DNA of 64,000 bases from contig JANQGH010000100.1 of NCBI GenBank assembly GCA_028277405.1, forward strand, positions 310,001-374,000, given 5' to 3'. This stretch comes from Alphaproteobacteria bacterium. GTDB taxonomy: Bacteria > Pseudomonadota > Alphaproteobacteria > DSM-16000 > Inquilinaceae. A program made the position numbers and the translations under genes. The notes beneath the pieces are model-generated. The model did not search any database. It had not been told where the DNA came from and saw only the letters and a list, made by a program, of their open reading frames with translations. Positions 43,068-51,746 of this stretch are shown here, piece after piece (position 1 is the first letter of the stretch; every line of letters starts with the position of its first letter).

Positions 43068-44243
43068 ATGCGCACTCAAATAGCCATTATCGGCGGCGGC
43101 CCGGCGGGCCTGCTGCTGTCCCACATGCTGGATTTGGAAGGCGTCGACAGCATCGTGGTCGAACGCAAGAGCAAGGCCTATGTCCTGCAGCGCATCCGCG
43201 CCGGCGTCTTGGAGGCCGGCACCGTCGATCTGCTGCGCCAGGTCGGCCTGGGCGAACGCATGGACCGCGAGGGCCACCCGCATAACGGCATCGGCATCGA
43301 CTGGCAGGACCGGCCGCGCTTTCTGATCGACACCAACACCTTTACCGGCAAGTCGATGATGGCCTATGGCCAGACCGCCATCACCGAGGACCTCTACGCT
43401 GCACGCGAGAAAGCGGGCGGTCACATCATCGACGAGGCGGACAACGTGACGCTGCACGACATCGCGTCGGATGCGCCCTACATCACGTTTGAGAAGGACG
43501 GCCGGGAACAGCGGATCGATTGTGACTACATCGCCGGCTGCGACGGCTATCACGGCGTCAGCCGGCATGCGATCCCCGCTTCGGTTCAGCAGAATTTCGA
43601 GAAGGTCTATCCCTTCGGCTGGCTGGGCATCATGTCGGAGACCCCGCCTTTGCCGGACATCGTCTACGCCTATCACGAGCGCGGCTTTGCGCTCGCCTCC
43701 ATGCGCAACCCGACGCTGAGCCGCTATTACATTCAGTGCGATCTCGACACCAAGATCGAGGACTGGCCGGACGAGGTGTTCTGGGACGAGTTGAAGGCGC
43801 GGTTCCCATCGGAGGTGGCCGCACAAATTGTCACCGGCCCCTCGATCGAGAAATCAATCGCACCCCTGCGCAGCTTCGTCTCCGAACCCATGCGCTATGG
43901 CAGGTTGATGCTGGCGGGCGACGCCGCCCATATCGTGCCGCCGACCGGGGCCAAGGGCTTGAACCTCGCCGTGTCCGACGTGTTCTACCTGTCCCGCGCC
44001 TTGACCGAACACTACAAGCACGACCGCCAGACCTATCTGGATGGTTATTCCGACATGGCGCTACGGCGTGTCTGGGGGGCGGAGCGGCTGTCCTGGTGGC
44101 TTACCAGCCTGCTGCACCGCTTCCCCGACGACACGCCGTTCGATCTGCGCACCCGCCAGAACCAGTTCGACCATCTCGCGGCCTCGAAGGTCGCTCAGGC
44201 GGCCCTGGCGGAGGAGTATGTCGGCCTTCCCTTCGAAGACTGA
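43068..44243 (+). CDS. pobA: 4-hydroxybenzoate 3-monooxygenase PobA
   Basis: 391-residue class A flavin monooxygenase converting 4-hydroxybenzoate to protocatechuate, the substrate of LigAB. FAD motif IIGGGPAGLLLSHM, the R44-containing QRIRAGVLEAG, the CDGYHGVSR block and LAGDAAHIVPP are diagnostic. It is the last gene of the galB-pobA arm, 28 nt after ligI. Confidence 0.96.
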   Translation: MRTQIAIIGGGPAGLLLSHMLDLEGVDSIVVERKSKAYVLQRIRAGVLEAGTVDLLRQVGLGERMDREGHPHNGIGIDWQDRPRFLIDTNTFTGKSMMAYGQTAITEDLYAAREKAGGHIIDEADNVTLHDIASDAPYITFEKDGREQRIDCDYIAGCDGYHGVSRHAIPASVQQNFEKVYPFGWLGIMSETPPLPDIVYAYHERGFALASMRNPTLSRYYIQCDLDTKIEDWPDEVFWDELKARFPSEVAAQIVTGPSIEKSIAPLRSFVSEPMRYGRLMLAGDAAHIVPPTGAKGLNLAVSDVFYLSRALTEHYKHDRQTYLDGYSDMALRRVWGAERLSWWLTSLLHRFPDDTPFDLRTRQNQFDHLAASKVAQAALAEEYVGLPFED

Positions 44244-44250
44244 TCAGACG

Positions 44251-44760
44251 CTAGCCAGGCCGGTTGGCCTCGCGCCAGCCAACCATGGCGGCGGTCACGA
44301 CGGCGAACAACACGTGGCCGACCAGGGCGACCCAGGTGATGCCCGTGAAGTTCAGGAAGGGCGGGTTGCCGGCGACCAGGGACGCCATGATGAACAGGGC
44401 GAACACCCATAGCGCGACGCCGTAGACGATTGCCACGATCCAGGTCGGAACGGTCGGCGTGAACCTGCGGGCCAGCGGCTGGAAGATGAACATCCATCCG
44501 ACCGGATAGGCGATCATGCCGGCGAAATAGTGCAACAGCTCCGCGCTCGGCCGATGACCGGCGCCGAAGATGACGGAGATGGTCTGGTTGGCCAAAGGAA
44601 CCGGCGCCAGGCTTGCAAAGCCAAGCATCGGGCTTAGGCTCTGGCCGAAATAGTCGAAGGCCACCGTGGACATGGCGCCGGCCAGCAAGATGGTCCAGAT
44701 GGTGTAGGTGTCGATCGACGGCCAAATGCGGACCGCCGGGGAAGCCATGGTCTGTGTCAT
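44251..44760 (-). CDS. Small four-helix membrane protein
   Basis: 169-residue integral membrane protein I do not recognise. About four hydrophobic segments are visible (near 17-40, 75-95, 110-130 and 140-160). GAGAGGAG precedes the ATG. It converges with pobA, 7 nt apart, and is divergent from the SDR gene, so a role in the neighbouring aromatic pathway (for example transport) is possible but unproven. Confidence 0.7.
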   Translation of the reverse strand: MTQTMASPAVRIWPSIDTYTIWTILLAGAMSTVAFDYFGQSLSPMLGFASLAPVPLANQTISVIFGAGHRPSAELLHYFAGMIAYPVGWMFIFQPLARRFTPTVPTWIVAIVYGVALWVFALFIMASLVAGNPPFLNFTGITWVALVGHVLFAVVTAAMVGWREANRPG

Positions 44761-44884
44761 GTTCACTCCTCTCGCATGAAGCGATGGTCAGAACCGGGCA
44801 TTTCGCTGAGAAACCAGACGCCCGGGTTGTCAAGAGTCCAGCTGGCGTGGTCCGGCATAGATGTGCGGTGCAAAGGAACAGGCA

Positions 44885-45598
44885 ATGGAACGATTGCATC
44901 AAGAAGTGGTGATGGTTTCGGGAGCGAACCGGGGCATTGGGGGCGCAATTGCACGCCATTTGCACGACGCCGGCTACCGAATGAGCCTGGGTGTTCGCGA
45001 CCCGAAGGCGCGTGACCGTATGAAGGACAGCTTCGACCCCGATCGCTGCCTGATCGCGCCGTACGAGGCGGGAGACAGGCAAAGCCCCGCGGATTGGGTG
45101 GCCGCGACCATCGACCGTTTCGGCCGCCTGGATGCGATGGTCAACGCCGCCGGTATCTTGCGCACTCACGACTTTCGTGATGAGGACGAAACCGCGCTGG
45201 ACCAGATGTGGGAAATCAACGTCAAGGGGCCGATGCGCCTGATGCGGGCCGCCTACCCGCATCTGAAGGAACGCGGTGCCGGTCGCATCGTCAACCTTGC
45301 CTCCTTGGCGGGGCTGCGCGCGGTCGGGAACTCGTCGGGCTACGCCATGTCCAAGTTCGCAGTGGTGGCGCTGACCGACTCCGCGCGCCAGACGGGCTGG
45401 TCGGACGGTGTCCGCGCCACGGCGATCTGCCCTGGTTATGTGAACACCGACATGGTCGCCGAGGTTCAGATTCCGGCGAAGGCGGACATGATCCAACCCG
45501 ACGAGATCGCCCGGGTCGTGAAGATGGTCATCGAGATGCCGAACAACGCCTCCATCGCGCGCATTCCGATCAACTGCCGCAATGAACCACTCTACTGA
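44885..45598 (+). CDS. Short-chain dehydrogenase/reductase
   Basis: 237-residue classical SDR. Cofactor turn SGANRGIGGAI, NNAG-equivalent VNAAGIL, and the catalytic set in NLASLAGLRAVG with YAMSK (Ser, Tyr, Lys) are present. Substrate unknown. The ATG chosen has AAGGA 8 nt upstream. It is monocistronic by spacing; the 234 nt after it hold a GC palindrome and no gene. Confidence 0.87.
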   Translation: MERLHQEVVMVSGANRGIGGAIARHLHDAGYRMSLGVRDPKARDRMKDSFDPDRCLIAPYEAGDRQSPADWVAATIDRFGRLDAMVNAAGILRTHDFRDEDETALDQMWEINVKGPMRLMRAAYPHLKERGAGRIVNLASLAGLRAVGNSSGYAMSKFAVVALTDSARQTGWSDGVRATAICPGYVNTDMVAEVQIPAKADMIQPDEIARVVKMVIEMPNNASIARIPINCRNEPLY

Positions 45599-45707
45599 AA
45601 GTCATAGTTTTTCAGCCTGTCTTCTGAAATCAACGCCGTTTCAACAACTTTGTACTGAAGTATCGCGGGTAGATCGCTTTTAGACTTTGATGGTTCGGCT
45701 GTGTTTG

Positions 45708-45719
45708 GCCCGCGCGGGC
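45708..45719. repeat. Perfect 12-bp GC palindrome after the SDR gene
   Basis: GCCCGCGCGGGC in the 234-nt gap 45599-45832. It may help end the SDR transcript. The same gap also holds GGTTA and TAACC arms (about 45753-45770), a weak second symmetry. Confidence 0.35.
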
Positions 45720-45832
45720 TGATTGCCATGGATTCCGGCTCGGTTTCGCGGTTAACAAGGCGCTAACCGGGACAGGGTTCGTGCCGGCGGGCTGGCCACC
45801 AAGGCGGGTTGGTTGATGTGGAGGTGTTGAGA

Positions 45833-47287
45833 ATGTCTGAGTTGACGACCGAGATCGCCGGCGTGCGACCCGACCCCGGTCGAACGCCGGACACGACGAT
45901 CGCGGACCTGGAGAACCGGCATCGGCGTCTGACGGACGTCTCAGGCAAGAACGCAATCGACCGGTGGCGCGAAAGCCGTGACCTCATGCGGGCGCGTCTT
46001 GAGGGGCTGAGCCTGGTCGGCAATGGCTCAAACGGCTGGGACGCCGCGGACTACGCGCTGTTTCCGACCCTTAACGCGCTGAACGTGGCGGTTCCAGACG
46101 ACGCCGTGGCGGCGCTGTGGTCGCGCTATCGAGATCACAAGGGCAACGGCGCTTGGCGGGAGGCGGCCGAGCGGTTTTTCGAAACCCAGCCGCTCGGGGA
46201 TCAGGCGCCGGAGGGCTACCCTGCGATAGGCCCGCGTCGCGACGCGGAGATTCACCCGATGAGCCGTTCGGACTGGGGCCAGACCGGCTGGATGAGCGAG
46301 CCCGAATTCGCCAACTATCAATTCACTGATCACGGCGTCATCTATCGCGGCCGCGAGTTTCGCCCCGGGGACGTCTTTCTGTCTGTGATCAATCGGCCGG
46401 ACTTCACGGTGACGTCTGTCTGCTTCCACCCGTGGCGCTACGTCACCCATGTCTCGACGCTGGTGTTCCTGGACCATGAAGGCGCCAGGTATCCGTGCGT
46501 GCTGGAAACCCATGAGGCGGGTGTTCGCGCCGTGCCGCTGTCCGGCGAGCTGCATCCGCGCAAGACCGCCTATGTGGAGATCTTCCGCCATCGCGACATG
46601 ACGCCGGACAAGGCGCCGGCGCTGACCAAGGCGGCCGAGGAGGTGCTGGAGCGCAACCCCTATTTCAGCTTCAACCCGGACCTGGCCGACGAGAATGTGG
46701 TGACATGTTCGGAGCTGTCGCATCTCCTGCTGAAGAACACCGGGCTGGAGCCGCCGAAGCCCCTGTCGCATCTCGGCTCGGGCCTGCTGGCCATCGATTT
46801 CGAGGTCAGCGACATCGACCGGCCGGTGCTGGCACCCAGCGACTTTGCCTGGTCGGAGCATCTGGAACTCGTCGAGTCCATCGACTTCCTGAACACCACG
46901 CGGCTGATTTGCGGCGACCTGGTCAGTCAGGTCTTTCAAGAGCATCTCGGCAGCAAGCGGCTTCAGGTCGAGGCCCTGCCGGCGACCTACAAGGTGCTGA
47001 TGCGCATGGTGAAGGAGATGCAGAAAGGCGGCGCCGTCGGCCGTTTCGTCGGCCGTCGAGTCGGCTATGACGATCTCGGCGAACTGCCCACCGACCCACC
47101 GTCGATGATCGCGCTGTTCAAGGTGTCCGAGCGCGCGGTGAAGAAGGCCATCAACGTGCTTTATCAAAACGCCAAGAAGGATCCGCAGCTGCACCGGGAT
47201 CTGCTCTACGGCTACGCGGATCCGTCTCCGCTGCTGCGCGACGCTCTCGATCGGGCGACGGCCGATTTCCGGAAATGGTACGCGTGA
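45833..47287 (+). CDS. Permuted papain-fold hydrolase (YiiX/NlpC-P60-like)
   Basis: 484-residue protein. Residues 175-300 show the permuted NlpC/P60 order: FRPGDVFLSV, the catalytic His in YVTHVSTLVFL (H206), an acidic residue in VLETHEAGV (E225), and the nucleophile Cys in VVTCSELSHLLL (C292). Such enzymes act on amide, ester or lipid bonds. An N-terminal helical domain (1-150) and a 190-residue C-terminal part are unrecognised. GGAGG lies 8 nt before the ATG. The stop overlaps the next SDR start. Confidence 0.7.
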   Translation: MSELTTEIAGVRPDPGRTPDTTIADLENRHRRLTDVSGKNAIDRWRESRDLMRARLEGLSLVGNGSNGWDAADYALFPTLNALNVAVPDDAVAALWSRYRDHKGNGAWREAAERFFETQPLGDQAPEGYPAIGPRRDAEIHPMSRSDWGQTGWMSEPEFANYQFTDHGVIYRGREFRPGDVFLSVINRPDFTVTSVCFHPWRYVTHVSTLVFLDHEGARYPCVLETHEAGVRAVPLSGELHPRKTAYVEIFRHRDMTPDKAPALTKAAEEVLERNPYFSFNPDLADENVVTCSELSHLLLKNTGLEPPKPLSHLGSGLLAIDFEVSDIDRPVLAPSDFAWSEHLELVESIDFLNTTRLICGDLVSQVFQEHLGSKRLQVEALPATYKVLMRMVKEMQKGGAVGRFVGRRVGYDDLGELPTDPPSMIALFKVSERAVKKAINVLYQNAKKDPQLHRDLLYGYADPSPLLRDALDRATADFRKWYA

Positions 47288-48048
47288 GCGACGCGGCCGC
47301 CGGACGCACGGTCTACATCACGGGCGCGTCCGACGGCATCGGTGCGGCGCTGGCGCGCAAGATGTCGGGCGAGGGGTTTGCGGTCGGGCTGATCGCCCGC
47401 CGCGCCGAGGCCCTGGAACAGGTTGCCGCCAGCTTGTCCGGCCCTAGCGCCTCGGCGGTGGCCGATGTCAGCGATCGCGCCGCCCTTGCCGACGCCTTTG
47501 CCCGCCTGCGTGAAAACTTGCCGCCGCCCGACGTGGCCGTCGCCAATGCCGGCATCAGCCTGCCTGACGGCGATGCCTTGGAAAACGCCGCCAAGATGGC
47601 GGACGTCAACTATCTCGGGACGGTCTACCTGTTCAATCAGGTTCTGCCGGAGATGCTGGCGCGGGGCGCCGGCCAGATCGTCGCCGTGTCCAGCCTGGCG
47701 GGCCTGGTCGGCTTTCCGGGCAAGGTCGGCTATTGCGGGTCCAAGGCCGCGGTTGAGCGCTTTGTCGAGGCGTGCCGCCCGGAACTGCGGCCCAAGGGCA
47801 TCTATGTGACCCTGGTGCGGCCGGGCGGTGTGAACACCAACATCATCAAGGGCAATCAGTATCCCGGCCCGTTCAACGTCGAGCCGGACTATGCGGCGGC
47901 CCGGATCTACCGCGCGATCGAACGCCGAAGGCGCCTGTGCGAGTTCCCATGGCAGCATTCGGTCGCCATCCGCATCGCGCGCCTGCTGCCGGAGGTGCTG
48001 CGCGGCCGCATTTCCCTGCGCAAGGAGCCGGTGCCGCCCACCGATTGA
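47284..48048 (+). CDS. Short-chain dehydrogenase coupled to the papain-fold gene
   Basis: 254-residue SDR. Cofactor turn TGASDGIGAALA, VANAGIS, and the catalytic SSLAGLVGF with YCGSK are intact. A C-terminal basic stretch (residues about 215-245) may associate with membranes. A GTG overlapping the preceding TGA (GTGA) fits the upstream GGAAA; an ATG 9 nt earlier is also open. Translational coupling suggests it works with the hydrolase. Confidence 0.85.
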   Translation: MSDAAAGRTVYITGASDGIGAALARKMSGEGFAVGLIARRAEALEQVAASLSGPSASAVADVSDRAALADAFARLRENLPPPDVAVANAGISLPDGDALENAAKMADVNYLGTVYLFNQVLPEMLARGAGQIVAVSSLAGLVGFPGKVGYCGSKAAVERFVEACRPELRPKGIYVTLVRPGGVNTNIIKGNQYPGPFNVEPDYAAARIYRAIERRRRLCEFPWQHSVAIRIARLLPEVLRGRISLRKEPVPPTD

Positions 48049-48211
48049 CGGCAGCCTGGCGACCGGATAGAACCGAACCCGCGTTCGCCGTTCCCCGCGC
48101 GGAACCGCGCCGCTCTCTTCCTCACAAAATCTGACTGCCGCATCGCGCGCCGGCCATCGGCGCGTGTTGCCGCCAATCCGTCCGTCGGCGGGCCGGGCAA
48201 GGATGACTCAT

Positions 48212-48748
48212 ATGCCCCAAAACCATCTCATCACCGGGCCACCCGGTGCCGGTAAGACCGCCTTGATCGCCGAGTTGCGCGCGCGGGGGTTCGACTGTGT
48301 CGACGAGCCGGCCCGGCGCGTTTTGGCAGAACAGCGCAAGGTCGACGGGAAAGGCGTGCTCAACAGAGACCCCGCACTTTTCACCGAACTGATGCTGACA
48401 GCAGCGGTTGAAGACTTCCAAAGCAGACGCGATGGCGCCCAACCGGTCTTCTTCGACCGGGGTGTGCCGGACATCGTCGCCTACGCGCGCCTTTTCGGCA
48501 TCGATGATCGCGCGGCGCTGGCGGCCTCAAACCAACACCGCTACCGCCGCGAGGCGTTCTTCGCGCCGCCATGGTCCGCGATCTACTGTCAGGATGACGA
48601 ACGAAAGATGACCTTTGGCGAGGCGCGCGCGTTCGGCGACCTCATGCGCGCTGCCTATCGTGAAGCCGGCTACGTGCTGGTCGAGTTGCCCTTGGCGCCG
48701 ACGCCGCTCCGCGCCGATTTTGTCCTCGACCAATTGCCGGACCGCTAG
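48212..48748 (+). CDS. AAA-type P-loop ATPase/kinase-like protein
   Basis: 178-residue P-loop NTPase. Walker A GPPGAGKTALI is at the N-terminus; FFDRGVPDIVAYAR provides the Walker-B-like/lid region, resembling AAA_28 and kinase-like proteins of unknown substrate. AAGGA lies 8 nt before the chosen ATG; another ATG nine bases earlier overlaps it. It converges with the HEAT-repeat gene. Confidence 0.8.
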   Translation: MPQNHLITGPPGAGKTALIAELRARGFDCVDEPARRVLAEQRKVDGKGVLNRDPALFTELMLTAAVEDFQSRRDGAQPVFFDRGVPDIVAYARLFGIDDRAALAASNQHRYRREAFFAPPWSAIYCQDDERKMTFGEARAFGDLMRAAYREAGYVLVELPLAPTPLRADFVLDQLPDR

Positions 48749-48754
48749 GTCACC

Positions 48755-49393
48755 TTACGCAAGGCGCCGCAGCACCTTCTCTACCCGCCTGCGCTTGCTT
48801 GGCGGCATCTCATCGTTTAGCCGGCTTTCCAAGACGGTCCGGAAAGCAGTTCGACTTTCCGCTGGCAAGGCGCGGGCCGCCTGCTCGGCATACATGGGCA
48901 GTTGGTTGATCGCGGCGGATTCTAGCCGGGACAACGTGATCGGGATCATCTGGTCGGCGTATCCCTCGCGCCCTACGAGGTTGACGAGGACCGCAAACGC
49001 CTGGTCCTTGGCGATCACGGACCCCTTATCGGCGGCCGCCAAGATCGCTTCCAGGTGGGCGAAGATGCGATCGGGTGCAATTTGGCAGATGCACGCCAGC
49101 GCCGTCAGCGCGCCCCAGACGAGCCGATTGTTACGCGCCTCCAGAAGGCCCAGCAGCGGATCCGTGTGATCGACGATAAGGGAAGGATCGCGCTGACCCA
49201 CCTCGTACAGAACCTTGATGGCGTCGCTCTTGGCCGGGCCCTTGCCGTTGGCGAGAATTTCGACGAGTTCCTGGACGCCCTCCCGGTTGCCCGATCGCGC
49301 AAGATCGTCCGCCAGTTGGATGTTGGGCTGCTCGTCGCGCTGGCCGAGGGTGCTGGCCAGGCGGGATTCGACCGACGTTGTCACCTGGCCCAT
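48755..49393 (-). CDS. HEAT-repeat-like helical protein
   Basis: 212-residue all-helical protein. Repeating helical pairs such as GNREGVQELVEILANG, KSDAIKVLYEVGQRDP and NRLVWGALTALACI suggest HEAT/armadillo repeats used as a protein-binding scaffold. The C-terminal tail is basic (SKRRRVEKVLRRLA). No catalytic motif. It starts 34 nt after the TPR gene stop on the same strand. Confidence 0.65.
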   Translation of the reverse strand: MGQVTTSVESRLASTLGQRDEQPNIQLADDLARSGNREGVQELVEILANGKGPAKSDAIKVLYEVGQRDPSLIVDHTDPLLGLLEARNNRLVWGALTALACICQIAPDRIFAHLEAILAAADKGSVIAKDQAFAVLVNLVGREGYADQMIPITLSRLESAAINQLPMYAEQAARALPAESRTAFRTVLESRLNDEMPPSKRRRVEKVLRRLA

Positions 49394-49427
49394 GCGCGAA
49401 CCGCGGAAAGGTCGGCTGTAATGGCGT

Positions 49428-50828
49428 CTAGTACGACCACACCGTGCCGTTGTAGGCGCCGGCGCTAAGCTCGCCGCCCTCGGTGCCGGCATCGGCGCGC
49501 ACAAAGATGGGCGGGAAGCCGTATCGGCCGGCTTCGGCACCGATCCTGTTGCCGTTCAAGACATTGTAGGTAATGCCGATCCTGGTATCGCCGGTCGACA
49601 GGCCGCTGGACGGGTTCCACGAGCCGTCGCCGCTGACCGTGGGGCGGACGCCGCCCGGAAAGCTGGGACCGAAACTCCAACGGAAGTCGACCCGGTCGCC
49701 CTGGTGCAGCACATCGAAGCCGCCCCAAGGCGTGCGGATGGAAAAGCCCGCGTTCAGGCCGGGGATCAGAATGCCGAACTGCGGAAATTCTTCGTCGCAA
49801 TTGTAACCGGGTGCGTAGGGCTGCCCGGCCTGGCAGGCCAGTTGGGCGTCCTGCTGGGCGATCTCGCAGTTGATGATCTGGATGCGGCCGATGATCGACA
49901 CCGGGCAGGTGCGCTGGCAATCATAGTTCACACTGCAATAGCTGCGGTCGGGCGCGGGTAGAGATTGACCGCCGCCGCCGCCGACCCCCTGCATGCCGAT
50001 CAAATAGGCCGGGTGCACCGGGTTCTCCTGGTGCAGTGTGGCGAGCACGGCCGCCGCGCCGTTCAGATCGCCCAGCGCCTCAAGAACCTCGGCCAGATGC
50101 AGGCGATGCAGCGGCAAGACGTCCGGCAAGCCAACCGCCGCTTCCAATGCCTGGCGCGCCGCCTCCAGGCCGGGGCCGCCAAGACTGGCCGCGTCCATCA
50201 GGTGCGCCGTCTGGCCGTAGTTGGCCTGGTAGGCGGCCGCGGACGGATCGATCTGGCGCGCCTGATCGAACAGGGTCAGGGCCGAGGCCATCAGATCGGC
50301 CTGCTGGCTCGACAAGTCGGATTGGCCGAGTTCGGCGAGCGTCATGCCGAGATTGTTCAAGGCCACCGGGTCGTTCGGATTTGCCGCGACCGCGTGCGCG
50401 AACATCCAGGCTGCCGGGGCGAGTTGACGCCGGCTGAGCAATTGGTTCCCCAGTGTCAGGGCCGGCGCGTCGTTGGCTGCGTCGTTGAGGAACGGCTCCA
50501 GACCATCCGTGAATCCCGGCGGCAACAGCGGCGCCACTGCCGCTTGCGCGTTCGTTGCGATGGCGGCGACATCACCATCGCCGGTCGACGGTGTGGTCGT
50601 TGGTGTCGGCGCGGGTTCGGCCGGAGGCGCGGTGTCCGACGGCGGCGACGGGCGCGGTTCCGGCGCCGGCGGGTTGACCGGAGGTGCCGGCGTGCTCTCC
50701 ATGCCGGGTTTGCCGTCCTCGGGGGGAGGGGTTGGGTTCTTCTGTGCGTTACTGTCGGACCAGGAAAGTCCGAGCACCAGGGCGAGCACAAACGCGAGCG
50801 CCGTGCCCTTCACGTCCAGCCGCCGCAT
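49428..50828 (-). CDS. Secreted Pro-rich TPR protein with Cys-rich C-terminal domain
   Basis: 466-residue exported protein. A signal peptide (1-28, cleaved near SNA-Q) is followed by a Pro/Thr/Ser-rich linker (30-85), TPR-like helical repeats (about 110-285; AVAANPNDPVALNNLGMTLAELG), a Gly run, and a region with at least seven Cys (about 295-350), then a beta-rich C-terminus. Disulfides in the periplasm or outside are likely. No known function; probably an assembly or scaffold factor. Confidence 0.7.
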   Translation of the reverse strand: MRRLDVKGTALAFVLALVLGLSWSDSNAQKNPTPPPEDGKPGMESTPAPPVNPPAPEPRPSPPSDTAPPAEPAPTPTTTPSTGDGDVAAIATNAQAAVAPLLPPGFTDGLEPFLNDAANDAPALTLGNQLLSRRQLAPAAWMFAHAVAANPNDPVALNNLGMTLAELGQSDLSSQQADLMASALTLFDQARQIDPSAAAYQANYGQTAHLMDAASLGGPGLEAARQALEAAVGLPDVLPLHRLHLAEVLEALGDLNGAAAVLATLHQENPVHPAYLIGMQGVGGGGGQSLPAPDRSYCSVNYDCQRTCPVSIIGRIQIINCEIAQQDAQLACQAGQPYAPGYNCDEEFPQFGILIPGLNAGFSIRTPWGGFDVLHQGDRVDFRWSFGPSFPGGVRPTVSGDGSWNPSSGLSTGDTRIGITYNVLNGNRIGAEAGRYGFPPIFVRADAGTEGGELSAGAYNGTVWSY

Positions 50829-50902
50829 TGTCTGACCCCTTACTTGCCGCCGGATAACGTCTGGAGCTTAGCACACTCTGGTCGACGGGGCACGGCGCGC
50901 CC

Positions 50903-50950
50903 TTGACAGCGGCAGATGTCCGACGCCAATATGCCTAGTTGTCTAGACAA
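50903..50950 (+). promoter_or_regulatory. Promoter and GntR-type operator of the nucleoside operon
   Basis: TTGACA (50903-50908), an 18-nt spacer and CAATAT (50927-50932) make a plausible promoter. TTGTCTAGACAA (50939-50950) is a perfect 12-bp palindrome whose core GTCTAGAC fits the GntR-family operator pattern GT-N-TA-N-AC. The operator overlaps the predicted transcript start, so binding would block transcription. Confidence 0.65.
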
Positions 50951-50960
50951 ATTTGACGTC

Positions 50961-51692
50961 ATGATGCCGCCTTACCTTCGCATCGCGGACGCCTTGCGCG
51001 ACGATATCCGCAATCTGCCGATCGGCGAGCGCCTGCCGGGAGAGCCTGCGTTGGCCGCGCGCTGGGGCGTGGCACGGGCGACCGTCGGCAAGGCGGTGTC
51101 GAAGCTGGTGGATGAGGGCCTCTTGGTGCGGCGCCAGGGTGCTGGCACGTTCGTCAGCGAACCGCCGCTGAAGCGCCAGCCCCAGTCCTTGAGCTCGTTC
51201 AGCCAGTCGGTGGCCCGCGAGGGCGGCCGGGCTGGCCAGGTTCTGATCGCGGCGCACGCCTCGCGAACGGCTCGGGTTCAGGGCACGACCGGCGGCGCGG
51301 CCGGCTTCGTCTTGGAACGGTTGCGCACGGTCGATGGCGAGCCGATCGCCTTTTTCAGCTCGGTTCTGCCCCTTTGGGTCGTCGACCGGGCCGGGCTGGA
51401 TCTCCGCGTCTTGAGCGATGATGCCTTTTCCCTATACGCGCGGCTGAGTTTGATGGGCCTGTCACCCACGCGCGCGGAGGAAACCGCCATGGCGCGCCTC
51501 GCCAACACGCGTGAGGCCAGGCTGCTCGCCCTGCGCCGGCCGGCGGCGGTGATGGATATCCGGCGCCGCACCTACGGGCCGGACGACGAACTGCTGGAGG
51601 TGGTCGACGCCGTCTATGCAGGTGACCGTTATCAGTTCGCCACCCAATGGGCGCAGGAGCCCGGCACGGGCGAGACCATCGATGCCCACTGA
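50961..51692 (+). CDS. GntR-family (HutC/UTRA type) transcriptional regulator
   Basis: 243-residue repressor. The winged HTH reads YLRIADALRDDI, LPGEPALAARWGVARATVGKAVSKL and LVRRQGAGTFV; the C-terminal UTRA-like effector domain begins near residue 75. I start at the ATG-ATG at 50961, because an upstream in-frame ATG (50916) would put the operator and the predicted transcript start inside the coding region. It is the first gene of the nucleoside importer operon and probably represses it. Confidence 0.88.
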   Translation: MMPPYLRIADALRDDIRNLPIGERLPGEPALAARWGVARATVGKAVSKLVDEGLLVRRQGAGTFVSEPPLKRQPQSLSSFSQSVAREGGRAGQVLIAAHASRTARVQGTTGGAAGFVLERLRTVDGEPIAFFSSVLPLWVVDRAGLDLRVLSDDAFSLYARLSLMGLSPTRAEETAMARLANTREARLLALRRPAAVMDIRRRTYGPDDELLEVVDAVYAGDRYQFATQWAQEPGTGETIDAH

Positions 51693-51746
51693 CCATCCCC
51701 TTGATCACCCCTTACCCAATCAGCCAACAAGCATGGGAGGTACGTT

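Noticed and set aside
50916..50960. Upstream ATG for the GntR gene
   Set aside because: It would place the operator palindrome and the predicted transcript start inside the coding sequence, and the added residues are not part of the GntR domain.
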